From Apteryx mantelli (Eukaryota; Chordata; Aves; Apterygiformes; Apterygidae), in the NCBI RefSeq assembly GCF_036417845.1, contig NC_089979.1, forward strand, positions 120,251,415-120,315,414: a DNA stretch of 64,000 nucleotides. Direction: 5' to 3'. Position 1 is the first letter of the stretch. Each line of letters begins with the position of its first letter. The notes beneath the pieces were generated by a model. That model was not told where the DNA came from. It saw only the letters and a list, made by a program, of their open reading frames with translations, and did not search any database. Positions 47,191-59,296 of the stretch are shown here, one piece after another. Both the position numbers and the translations under genes were made by a program.

Positions 47191-50100
47191 GTAAGTGTAA
47201 TTGCAGAAAGGCATAATTAAAAATTGTTATGAATATAGTTCATGACTAAATGTTGCAGGGTTCACACCTTCAGGGTTGCATTTCCCTGGTACTTTTATTT
47301 GGTTATCCTTTTTCAGTTGCTCACGTGTTTTTATTTAACTGTTATTTATCACAAGGACTGGTGCTCTTTTTCCTATGAAATTTTATTTTTAATCCAGCTC
47401 CTTAAATTTTAAAGCAGACCTGGTGTGACAGCTTTGGGGAGGAAAGTGCTGAGGACAAGCTGGAACAGACACCATCTTTTGAAGTTATCCTTCTTTACTG
47501 ACTGGGAGGCACTTAACTTTTCTTAACAATATTCATGATTCTCAGTCTCATAGAAGTTTGTTACACGACCATGTTTGAATAGAAAGATAGCTTTCTAGAC
47601 TGCTGAAGAACTGGATGGTGTCAAACCCTACATAAGGACCTACGGACTGGAGAGCGCAGTTCAGCTCAGAGGAAGCTGTGGTGGACTTCACTTGACAGTA
47701 GACACCACGGAGGCCGTCATGGTTGAACGTGCAGCGCGCTCCATGTGCAGCGGGTGTAATGAAAATGCTGTGGTGACCAGGGTTTTGTGACTTGCACAGA
47801 AATTGCAGCTTGAGTAGGTTCTGAGGATCTGACCATGTGTGGTTGTGAATTTTCTTGAAAAGAAGTTGACTGAGGATGTAAAGGTTGTTCCTTTTTCAAA
47901 CTGATGGGGATTTTCTTTTTCCCAAGAGTCAGTTCCCATCAACTCTGAGTGGGTGAGCGGATCCTGAATACTTCTGGAAAACAGGCAATAGATACACTTT
48001 ACCCTAAATCTCAGGTCCACAAGTAATCCAGACCACCACCAGATATTACTTTGGTATTTTGTGATGAAAAGAGCCTGCTTACATGGGAGGATTTCTGAAT
48101 GAGAAAATTAAATGCCCTGCTGGCTTAAACTGATTTAGTATCACAGAATGGCAAAAAGTCAATGGCAAATGGGGTGTTTTCTTTCCCTGTCTCTCGTGGC
48201 CACCTTGTAGTGTAACAGCAGAGGAGGTAGTTCAGCCATTCAGTTCTCTGGAAGCAGGAAACCTGGTGTTGCTTTTGCTAGGAAGGGTGAGAATTCTGCT
48301 GCTAGTTTAACTAATGACAGCAGCAGGTCCAGTATATATTTTCCTCATGATTTTAGATCTATGGTGACAAAAGTAGAAGCAGGAATAGATTAAACTCTTT
48401 AGCCTAATACAGAGAAACAGTTTGCATCTCAGACTGCATAGGTCCCATTGCATATAGTCAGTTTGCTTCCTGTCCGCTGTGATTGCCGAGTAATGCAGCG
48501 GTGGCCTGTACATACACCAGTGACCCTTAGAAACTGTGTTGCTACCTTGAACTTTACATTATGCTTCACTAATGTGGTTGAAAGGACCTCTAAGTAATTA
48601 GTTGCAAATTCCATAGTAAAAGGTGTTTCTGGCTACCTCTATAGTTGTGATATTCCCCTGCAGATGGCTTTGCTGTGACTATTTAGCTTAATATTTGAGA
48701 TTGAATTTAACCTTGTACCAGGGCAGGTATGGTTTTACTTGTTGCAGAACAGCGACCTGAAAAGTTGCTTTACTTGGATCATTTCAGCCTGGGAATGTGT
48801 TTTGATGCTTTATGTACTGTTCAGGGAGCATGCAGCTTGAATGAGCTCAGAGAACCTCACCCCAAGAGATGCTGAACTCTTTTGAAAAGGAGCTGATTAG
48901 GAACATGAGTTTGGGGAGATAGTGTTCAAAATCTGAATATTTTGCTGTAGGCAGCCTTCTACTCCACTGGATAGGTTTCAGGAGTCCCTTCAACTGTATA
49001 ACCCCCCCTTCAACCCTTCAGTCCCTAGTAAAAAGTGTACATGGGAATGAGGTGAAAAAGCAGGCAGGATGTAATTGGTGGTTAGATTATTTTTACATTT
49101 TTGTCACAAAATAAGTGGTAGCAGCAGGGAGATGCTTTTATCTCTCAGGAAGTCTGCAATGAGGTAGTAGTAATTCTGGCAACATGGAAAGTCTTGCTGG
49201 TCAGCCCTCTGAATTACCTGAATCAGAAACCTGGGGAGGGAGAAGAAATGGAGGCCGCCTAATTCCTCATGAGATCTTCTGACATATTCCTGGCAGGAGG
49301 TTTTATACTCATATGTGTTTAGTACAGCTGCTGTGCAGCAATGTGTGGAAAGAAGGAGAGTGAAGAAGGGCAGGGAGAGTGAAAAATGAAAAAATGCAGT
49401 CATGATAAAGGAAGAAATAAAGTTTGGTGGAGTCTCAGCTCTATGGAAGAAGACTTAGCAGAAACCCTGTGGACGACTAAGGAAAAAGAAAGGGATAGTT
49501 CAGAGGTATTTTAATTCTGTGCCCCTCCCCCCTTCTTTCTATCTTTTATTTTCAGTTTTTCACTGTTACTCCAATTTACTTCCTTTGATAGAAGAAAGGA
49601 CCAAGTTGGTCTTTTGCATCTATGTTTGCTAAGCTATACCTTCAAGTTACTAAACTTCAACATGGAAAATAAATATCTTTATGTGATAGAAATAAAAAGG
49701 ATCACCAGTTGTTTTTTTTGCAGACATTCCTCCCACATTTCTGTGAACTTTAATGCGGCAGCTTTGCAGTGCATCAGAGCCAGGAAGTGAAACTAGGATT
49801 GAAGTGCAAATGACCAAACTGTTTTATCTAAAATGCTTTCAGCTCTCCTAATCTTGGGGGCTGTTCTTGTGACAAATTTTTTAAGATAGATCTATCTTAG
49901 GAAGGTCTAGTCTTTCATTCAGTCTCTGTTTGGACTAGATATTAATCCTGAACAATTCTGAACCCAGTAAAGGAGCTGTTTTTTCCTTTGCTATGTGAAA
50001 ACAAATGTGTGTAAATGAAAATCTAAAAAAGGATAAGCTAGGGACTAAACATAACGTAGGTAGGATGTTCTGCTGAAGAATAACAGACAGTCTGGCTGCC

Positions 50101-53100
50101 AGCACAAGCTCACTGTACACAGTACATTTGTCTGCTCAGAGTGTGTATGATAAGTGAAAGGAAAGAAGCAAACAAAGCCAAGAATTTTCTGTTTTTTTAA
50201 TAACGGCATATGTGTGAGCAATATGGGATAAATCAAACCTACATGTGTCTCTAAAGGAATTTGGGTTCTCCAAGAATGTTTTTGAAGTGCTGTCTTGATT
50301 TATGTGGGCTTTTGGAGGTGGACGTAGTGAGTGTCAGGTACTACCCAGGTTTTTATGCTTGGGGAGGGAAGTTCTTAAATCTCTCTCTGACGAGGCACGT
50401 TCCCAGTGCAGCAGAGAAAGGGCCCCAGATCCCTGGGAGGTGCCTCTGGAAACCAGCTTTGATTGTATTCAAGTTTTTGGTGTACAGTTTCTAGGGAACA
50501 TCCAGGAATGAGGTGTCTGAATCCCACTGATTTTCCATGGTTGCCTGAATTCCTTATGCTCCTTTGGATATACCAGTCTTAATTTCCATGTGGTGAATGG
50601 GAAGATTAATTAAATAGGAGTGTCTGGGGGAGTTGTCAGTCCTGCACCAGCACCACCCAGTGCAATGCACATGTTTCCAGTTAGGTGAAGTGGTCCCATC
50701 CCAAGGACTAGCGAAGGACTAGTTTTCAGGTGAGAATTGAGCAGGTGCACAACTAAATTGAGCGTTCAGCTTGGGCTGCATAGAAGTAACCTGATACGGG
50801 AATGTGGCTCATGCCCATGCAGGCCTGACTGGGAGGCAGTGAGGGCTATAGAAATTTTACCATTCACTTTTGTAGAACAGGATAAACCCTGTGGTACAAT
50901 ATAATTCTTTGATCTGCAGGCACAGATTGAAAGTTTTACAGGTGTAACTTACAGAATCATGTTTTTACTAGTGCTTCTTTCATATAGACAGATGCAAATC
51001 TCAGTCTGATAAAGACTAACTACACTGTTACCAGGAGCTTTTTAAAACAATTTTCATAAATGTGTTTCTTGTTATAAATATTTGTTAGGTGTTAAGTTCT
51101 GGCTTCCTTCCTTTACACTTAGAGTAGAGCTGATAAGCTGCAGGTACTTTAGGAGGGCCCCAGGCATCTTGTTTTGCAGCTAAATGCCAGGATGCTTCCT
51201 AGCAGTCAAACAGAGAAGATTTCAGAAAGTTTGCAGATTTCTTTTCCCCCTTCACAGGAGCAGAACTGCGGGTGGATCATTTAACCCCAGTGGAGACAAG
51301 GAACCCTAGCACGTATGAATGGATATAATTAGCTCGAAGGCCGGTGACACCTTTTCAGTCTTACACATAGGGAAGTGAGCGTGTTACCACTGCTGAAACA
51401 GCAGTCGATTTAACTTTAAGGCTATACATGCTTGCGGACTTTACCAAACCCAACTGATGACCATGCACCAAAGAGTAATTTCAGAACTGCAGAGTGGAGA
51501 ATTTTCTGGTCGAAATTAGAGTTTTTTCTGAGGTTTGTTCTCTAACAGCATCTTTTCCATTGGGAACAAGTGAACACATTGCTCTTTGCCTGCTGTTGGG
51601 AGAATGCAGCAGCCGGAAGGAGACCTGTGTGCAGTGGAGAGGAGGGAGGCAGAGAGAGGGGAGTCATGGTGTAGTGGGGAAAGCTGGAAGGATCACAGCA
51701 CATGGGTTAGTGCGTGTGTACAGAATGCAAAGCTTATCTCACTGCAAGGAAGCAAGCAAGTAAATATTTGTCTGGGATATGGCTCTTTAAGATTAAAGCA
51801 GCATATGCTTCTCTTCCCCTTGGGGCTCTTGGAGGCTCAGCTGGATTTGCAAGTTAAGAAAAAAATCCATTCTAAAAGGAGAGAAAAAGAAAGGAGTGCA
51901 GCCAGGGGATCAATAGGTCTTTCAGGCAGAAGACTGTTGCAGTGGAGACTGAAAGTAATAAGGAACCTGACTCATTTTGCACTGGAGTTAACATAATCTC
52001 TTTTATCATTATAAGGTACTTAAAATGTCACTGACGTGAGCCTGATGGCATTTTACACTTCACTGGCACTGTGTACATGACAGTCTGCAATGCAGCAAAG
52101 TTGAGGGGTCAAGAATGTTTCACACAAAAAACAGTACAGAAAAATTGCACATATCAACTCTTAATTCTTTGGGCAGAGAAGTACCTGCACATCTTTGCTA
52201 CCATTGAGTCATGATATGGGGTTGATATGAATGATGAGATTGAGTGATGAATGGAAGTCAGACTGCCATGTTTTCCAGGCACTAGATGTTCACACAGGCA
52301 TCCAGATCTACTTGAAATCAACTGTTTGGAAGTGTGATTGCACAGTGATGGACAACAGCTCACCAAGGTACACAGTATGTAGGAAGGCCATGTCCCTGCC
52401 ACACTGAATTTACAGTTTAATATAGAAGTGACTTTTTTAAGGTGAGCCACAAGGAGATTACATCAGATTTTAGGGAAGGTCTGAAGTAAAAATGAAATAA
52501 CTAAACATCATGTTAGGTATGACATGATGAAGTCATTTTAAGTGGACAGTCTTTTTGAGGACTAGGTTTTCATGGAATAGGTGGGTCTTCAAGAGTAGCT
52601 TCATGCATGTCTTCCTTGTCAGAGCATGAAATAGGAACAAGGCAAGATAAAAGCTGGGTTACAGCCCAGAGGCAGCAGGGTATACTTCTAGATTAGCTGT
52701 GTGCATGTCTGGGCAGATAGGAAAGATGATACTGGAGGTATTTACGTGCAAACACTGTGGGGGTTTCTTCCACGTGCAACTGGGTGTTCTTCAGGGTAAA
52801 TCCAGTCTCAAGTATGGAGGGGTCAAAACCTTTCAAAATCATCAGGTATGTAATCGTAGAAGTTATTGCAGTTACATCTGCTGGAGGAGAATCAAACTGA
52901 TTACAGGAATGTGTGTCTTTCATGGAATAAGTAAAAGGAGTAGGACAGATTTATTCTTCTAAGTGCCATTTCTGGATTATCTGTGTACACAGACACATAC
53001 CACCAGAATATACCCTTCATCCTGCCAGTGCATTCCTCTTATTGAAGACTGGATTGAGGTAACAAGGAAATCTGGCCTGTCATTGACATTAAAGTATTCA

Positions 53101-56100
53101 TACCATCACATTTGGTCCTCTAAGCTTAAGTGGTGGTCTTAGGAAACCCAACTAGGAACACATGTAGAAAAGTTTGGCTGTTCTGGACTCTGCTAAGAAG
53201 AGGGGAATGAAGAAACTGTGTTCTTGGTTTGTAAATAGATGATGTTTGGCGTGTAGAAGGAAATCATACCAGCCAGTCCTAGAAAATGCTGTTCACCATT
53301 CTTTGCATTGAAATCCTAGCAAGAGGTGTACAATAAGTAAATAACCCCTTCCAGTGAATGTGAAATACAACACTTAGAGGAAAAAATGTCTTTTGAGCCT
53401 TTGAACCTGTGGTAAATAGAAATCCAGCTGTTGAATTTTGAGGGTGGGACTGACATTTCAGATTGAAGGATGGATTAGATTTCAGTTCTGACAGCGCTCG
53501 AAGTCTGCTTCTGACCTGTTTGATCTTGTGAGCTGAGGCTATTTCCGGTGGCAGTGTTTCTTGTGATTTACAGTGATGAAATCCAGTATGATAGGAGTTG
53601 GGACACAGCTTACAAGGCATGTTTTCAGCCCCAGCTGTGCCCCAAAGGTCCTATTGTTCAGAAGCTCAGATGTAACTTGGGCAGTTGCTTTCCACATGAT
53701 GCCACATGATGCTAAATGAACAGAGATTTCTTTGTTGTCCGGGGCCAAGCTGCCCTACCAGCAGAAATTGAACTGAAATCAGCAGTTTACATCCCTTTCC
53801 TTTTCCAAATCTGGCTACCATTCTGCCAGTGCGCTCAAGTGTGAATTTACCAATGCTGCGCATGTGCAGTTTTTCAGGCTTGTCATAATGTTGATGAAAG
53901 AGAAACCTTTCATTTCTCCCCACATTTTAACACGCTATGTGAGGTTAAAGGCCTTATTTTTTAGATGGGGTATCTGCTCAAATTGGCCCTTGCATAAGTG
54001 CTCATTTTGTGTGACAAAGCAACCAACTGCAGGAATTGGGCAGCTGGCTGAGGCGTGCACATTCAGAATTCATCTGCTGCAAGCTGAGGATAGAAGTTTT
54101 GACTAAAAGTTATGCTATGCCAAGAAAATTACCCAGAGCTGCTGACTAGCATCAGTGGCATGTACGGCTGTATTGATGTTGATGACATTTCAACTCTAAG
54201 CACTTGCTAGTAGAAAGCATGCTCAGCACTGTTTCAGAAAATCGTAGTTAGAGTTGACATGGAGCAGGGCATAAACACAGTTTTGAAATGGACTGGGGTT
54301 GGTTATTGCTTTTGCTGGTCTGCCTTTGATCAGGCTGGCATAGCACACATGTTGCTGAGCTCAGCAACTGGCTGGCTTCTGCAACAGGTATTTCTTTTTC
54401 CGTGCAAAGCCTGAACTGAAAGAACAGGATCATTGTGGCAGCAGGGAGTGAGCTGCAAAAAAGTGGAAAGGAAAAATCAATAAAAATCACCTTTTTTCTG
54501 CTTTCAGGCTGGGGTGGGCTAAGAGTCAGAGATGAAGGCTCAAGTATGTTGCTAAGAATACTGTGGAGTATTAAAATTGGAAGAAGCAAAGACTTTCTAG
54601 AGTAATGCCAATTGCTAGCAAGGTTTAATTGGCTTTTAAATAAGATTTAGCAGATGTAAGGAAAAAAATATAACAAACAGTACATGGACTTGTCCTAACG
54701 CCATTTTTCGTTTGTCAACCCGTCATTCATAACCTTGCCATAAGACATTTTTAAATATTTATAGTGTGGTTGGTTAGTACATAGTAAAGTAATTTAATGT
54801 GTTGCATCTTTACGGACAACATCAATTTATTTTGAAAGCCTTTTCATTTTATGACTTTTTCTATTTTCCCTATTTTAGGGGCTGAAATATTTAAAGAAAC
54901 AAATAAAAGGGTTAAGCAGGAAATGGAATAGGACATAGACTGTGAGATAAAGGGAGGGAGAAGGAATGATGGGGCAATAGAGGGGTCCGGAGGTTTAGGA
55001 AAGGACGATTATGGCTCTGAGAGCCGAGGGAGCCTTTGGGGTAGCTCCTACAGCATCCAGCAGGAGTAGCCCCTTGGGGGAAACACATGGACAGTCCCTA
55101 CACTCTGACTCCTGAATGAAGGATTTTGCCAGGATAGATAGAGGATAGACAGAGGTAATTTCTGCTCTCCATGGGATTCGCATTACAGTGTTTTTAAAGT
55201 GGCTTGTGATGCCTGCCAGCAGGTTTGCAGCTGTAGGGCACCGGTGTTTGTGCACTGGCTTTGGTGCCGGCTGGGGTGCTGGCCCGGTCTGCCTACGCTG
55301 GGACACCTGAATGAATGGCTGTCGTCAGCTGCTGAGCTCTTCCTGTTTACAGCGCGGTGTCTGACGCTCTGAGTGCTCAAATCACGGTGGCGTTCTAATA
55401 TTCCTCCCAAGACAGGTCATCTGGCATTTGCGTTTTTCTGAGATGGAGGACAGAGAAAGGCGCCTTCTCTTCTCTTGCTCTTGTTTTGGCTAGAGCCAGG
55501 CTTTTGCAGAAAACGGACCTGCTGCTGGGGTATGTTGTGTGCCAGCGCTCTGCTGGGTTAGTGCCCCTTTCACGGAGACGTGCCAGTGACATGAAGGAGA
55601 AAGGCATGCAGGCTTCAGTGGTTGTGTCTTCTGCCTCTTAATTCATGTTACTACTCATACATATTCAGTATCGTCGCTCTGCTGGGTGCTTTCTGGAAAG
55701 GAGGAAATTGGAGCGCGCTGTTGATTTTCTGGAGCAGCCGCTTATTGGCACGGAGAAGGGAAAAATGTAGGCACTTTCAGTACAATAAATACATAGTTTC
55801 TGTGGAAAGCCTCGGGAATGACATGGAAAGAAGATTTTAAGCAGCAAAATCTGCAGTTTTTCTGCTCTCAGAACTTTCCACTGTGCATTGTTGCAGTCGA
55901 TAGGCAATTTTGCGAGCCAGCCTTTAGTTTTTGTGTCAGATGATTGCACAATATATTGGGCTGGAGCAGAACACACACATTTGTGAGAGAACACATGCAT
56001 TTGAAAAGTCAAATTTTATTATCTTCGCCTTTTTTTTTTTTGAAATGCCTGCATAACTTAATTCTTGAACGCATTTGCTTTCTTCAAAAGTTTGTTTCAA

Positions 56101-59100
56101 TGAATAACTGAGTTAAATCTGCTTGATCTGAAAAGAACCAGCTAGTTTTGCGAACTTTGTGCCAATCTGTGTGTTGGGGTGGGCCTGCAGCCAAGCTCGT
56201 ATGTCAGTTCAGGTCTGTTTTGGACAAAATAGACAACTGCTTATTTCTTTTAATCCTTCTCTTCGGGTTTTTGTCAGTTTGGGCGCTGGCTCTGAGTGCA
56301 GTGGAGCTTGGAGCTGCATTAGTGACAGTTCTCAGTGTTCTGGTTGAATGCACATATACAGCTGCACTAAAGAAAGGCATGTCTGCACTCGGAAAATTAA
56401 GTATCTGCTTTTCAGCAACCATCTATGTGCTACTGTAGATGGGTCTTGAGCATTTTTATCACTGTAGTGTGAAAACTGACTATCATAGGCATTAGCAACA
56501 GGAGGAAATTGTTCTCGGACTTCAACTGACAGCATGGTTCTGCCAGAACTGGGCATTACTTTTCAGTGCTGTCTTAAGTACATTGTTTTTTTTTCTAACA
56601 TGGACCAGACCTTTCTGATTACTCTGGAGCTTGCGGTACCCTGAAAGAAGTGAAGTTTTGTTAACCACAGCATGACTAAGGATCTCCAGTCAGATCAGCC
56701 TCTCCCTTGTGTTGGGCCAGTACAAGCAAGATGTGACTTACAATCCCTGTGCTCCAAGTAGTCAAAGTAAATCAGGCTGACCAACAGTGGAAGGAGAGAC
56801 CAGAAGGTGAAGTTACATCCAAAAGTTTGCTGTGGAATAGCAAGAGAAGACAATCTTTGTATCTGCTCTTCATGCTGCCCATCTTGGGTAAAATAGAGAC
56901 AGCTGAAGTAAACACGGATTAAAGCAAATGTCAGTTGCTAATTTAGAGATAGTTAAAGGGTGATTCTGCTTTAAAACTGATCTGTCACAATCACATGGTG
57001 ATGCCTGAGGTAAATAAACTAGCTTTTACTTGTCCTTTTACTTGGACAAGGATTTCCTCTGCTCAGCCACTAGTGGTGGTTTCCAGCAGCCCTCTCTGCC
57101 TCTCCTCTGTGTGGTCTGAGTGCAGAGAGAAGGGTGTTGGCTCTGAAGCTGCTGGAGAACTTGATAGCAATGATTTTCTCCTCCCTGGCGTTGAATGACT
57201 GGGGGTCACCCCCCAGCTTGCCCACCATGTTGCCAGTATGCCTGGCGCAGAGGACATAGTGGTGCCTCTCTGGGAGACAGTCCTGTTTGGGTGTGGAGCT
57301 GCCAGCCTGTTTGGCTGCTGTGCTCTTCCCTGAAGAGTGGAAGGGGCAAGTCTGGTTTCTAGATGCCTTCAATGAAGTGATTTTCTACTGTCATTTCTTA
57401 CTTTGTTATCAGAAGAGGTTTTCTTGGAAGTGAAATAGGGTCACATAAACCAAATCTGGTCTCTAGTCATTAAATGTGGTTCCAGCTAGCCTTATTCTGT
57501 AAGTGCAGAAGAACGGCATAATAAATCCATTGTAGGTTTTTCCTTGTTACCTGTTAAGCAGTGCCTGTTTCTCTCTCGAGGGACGAGGCCAGATCCAACC
57601 ACCAGGCTGCAGCCAACCATCACTGCTGCAGCTTTGCTCCTCCTGTCCCTCTGCCCCTGCCATGCATCCACCCTGTTGCATCTAATTGGCAGCTCTATAC
57701 CTGGATAGTCCCAGAGGCTACTTGGTGAGGTGCAAATCAGGCTTAAAAATGCTGTGCCCTATGCTCCTGGTGCTCTCTGTCCATGCTGCTGACGTGGGTT
57801 ATGGGTTTGAGCCCCACGCATGGAATGGGTGCTGCAGGAAGAGGTATTGACTGTGCCAAGAGACTGGGCTTCCTACAGGCAGGTGCCTTAGAACAGGGCT
57901 GTGACATGATCGTTGTCTGTACGCAGCAGCCGTGGTGCTGTTTGTACAGAAGCATTCTTCAAAAATATGTGTTTTTTTTTGTTTTTTTTTTGTTTTTTTT
58001 AGCAGGGTTGCAATGTGTCCAGGGAGGCAGTGTAGCAGTGCTGTGCTGTGCTTCAGCTGTCTGCTGCCTGAGCTTTCTCCTGGAGGAGAGGAGGTCACGG
58101 CAGCCTTGGAAAGGGCATGGCTTATATCACCATGGGTGAAATGTATTTATTTATTTATTTATTTATTTATGGCTTATTTCACCCCTCTCCCCACCCTGGC
58201 CACTGCATTTGGCAAACTTTTCCCCTGCCACTCCTAAGTAAGAGAATCCCATCTCCATGTTGTGTTTCCCTAGCAGGGTAATAGGGCTGTTGGGTGGCTG
58301 CCGCAGCTCTGAGCTGCGTTCACAATCGCCTCCATCAGAGATAAGCTGCAGGTGGGGTCGTGACTCCAAAAGTTGATCCTCATGGGCCTGCCCTGGCCCT
58401 CCTTCATCCCATGGGCTGTCTGAGAACCAGGCCCATGTTAGCTTGCACTGCTGCTGCTGGCAAATACATGCTCTTTAAAACTGATTTGTTTCTTTTGTTA
58501 TCTTGCAAGGAGCTAGGAGAACATCTGGAGCAGGACATGTTATCTGTAGGTAGCATTTGTGTTAGAGCTCTCTTTTCCAACATGGTTGGGAGAGGGAAGA
58601 GAGGTAGATTTTCACGTAGTCAATCCCATTCTAGTTTAGTGAGAAATCTTTAGAGACTTGGAGTCTTCAGCAGAAGGGTCAGAAATCTGAAATATGAAAA
58701 GATTTAAAGGGACTAAGTAAAGAATTGTATTTTCCTCTTGTTGGTTGCCACCGACAAGCTTATATTATGAATTAAGTATATTATGCATTAAGGAGTAGAA
58801 ACTATTTGTCAGTGAAAAGTCCTGAACACCATTTACTACCACCCAGGCTTCTGGAAGGGTTGTTAATTTTTTTCTGAATGTGTATGAAAGTTTTGGAAAT
58901 GGACAGGAGAAAGAAGGGGATGTAATTGTAGCCAAATAGGGCTCTGAGCCTGTTGTGCTAGTTGCTTTGTTTGCAAAGGGCTTTTACTGTGAAGGTCTGC
59001 TGTTAACAGCAGTTCTCAGGGTAAGTAACACTGATGTCACCTACATCTTGTGGCTACATTGGATTGTCTGGTCCTAAATTCAGTCTGAGTTGCAGGTGTG

Positions 59101-59296
59101 ATTACTCATGCAGCCAGCTCACCTCTTCCTCCGTGTGAACCAGCCGTGTTGCTAAATCCCACTGCTGACCTCCGTTGTCTCTTGTCTCTTCTAGGAACCT
59201 GCGTGAAGTGCAACAAAGGTGTGTATGGAGCCAACCAGGCTTGCCAGGCCATGGGCAATCTCTACCATGATGGCTGTTTCACCTGTGGAGCCTGCA
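45810..59296 (+). CDS. LIMD1: LIMD1, LIM domain-containing protein 1, 5' part (two exons in window)
   Basis: LIMD1 is an Ajuba/Zyxin-family scaffold. Family knowledge places it at focal adhesions, P-bodies and the nucleus, with roles in Hippo (LATS) signalling, microRNA silencing and HIF prolyl hydroxylase-VHL assembly. Exon 1 (45810-47190) and exon 2 (59195-59296) join in phase 1. The N-terminus MDKYDDLGLEASKFIEDLNM and the pre-LIM block AELKLEALTQRLEQEMDA match LIMD1 as I recall it. Exon 2 supplies the first zinc finger of LIM1. About 460 residues precede the LIM region, close to the human length. The remaining LIM1, LIM2 and LIM3 exons are downstream of the window. Its order after LARS2 fits human 3p21.31. 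Confidence 0.95.
57970..58000. repeat. T-rich tract, three T runs separated by G
   Basis: Runs of 8-10 T separated by single G bases, in LIMD1 intron 1. Confidence 0.85.
58144..58170. repeat. (TATT)n microsatellite
   Basis: About 6.75 perfect TATT units in LIMD1 intron 1, immediately upstream of exon 2 territory. Confidence 0.93.
59195..59296 (+). CDS. LIMD1: LIMD1 second coding exon (start of LIM domain 1)
   Basis: The acceptor CTTCTAG ends at 59194 and the donor GTAAGT starts at 59297. This 102-nt exon enters and leaves in phase 1. It completes Gly and encodes TCVKCNKGVYGANQACQAMG, then NLYHDGCFTCGAC. The zinc ligands follow C-x2-C-x18-H-x2-C, and CxxC CxxC continue into the second finger of LIM1, which must be completed by the next exon. 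The sequence is typical of the Ajuba/LIMD1/WTIP group. Confidence 0.96.

Larger units (their letters stand above)
47191..59194 (+). other. LIMD1: LIMD1 intron 1, 12 kb
   Basis: A GT-AG phase 1 intron. It holds the T-rich tract at 57970-58000 and the (TATT)n repeat at 58144-58170. No CR1 fragment or RNA gene was recognised. Open frames such as 51586-51996 have no motif. Confidence 0.85.

Noticed and set aside
48140..48155. Short 'tcacagaatgg' resembling a reverse-strand CR1 tail
   Set aside because: Only about 11 bp match, and the adjoining sequence does not continue into CR1.
51586..51996. 136-codon open frame in LIMD1 intron 1
   Set aside because: No recognisable protein similarity and no supporting signals. 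A second frame overlaps it.
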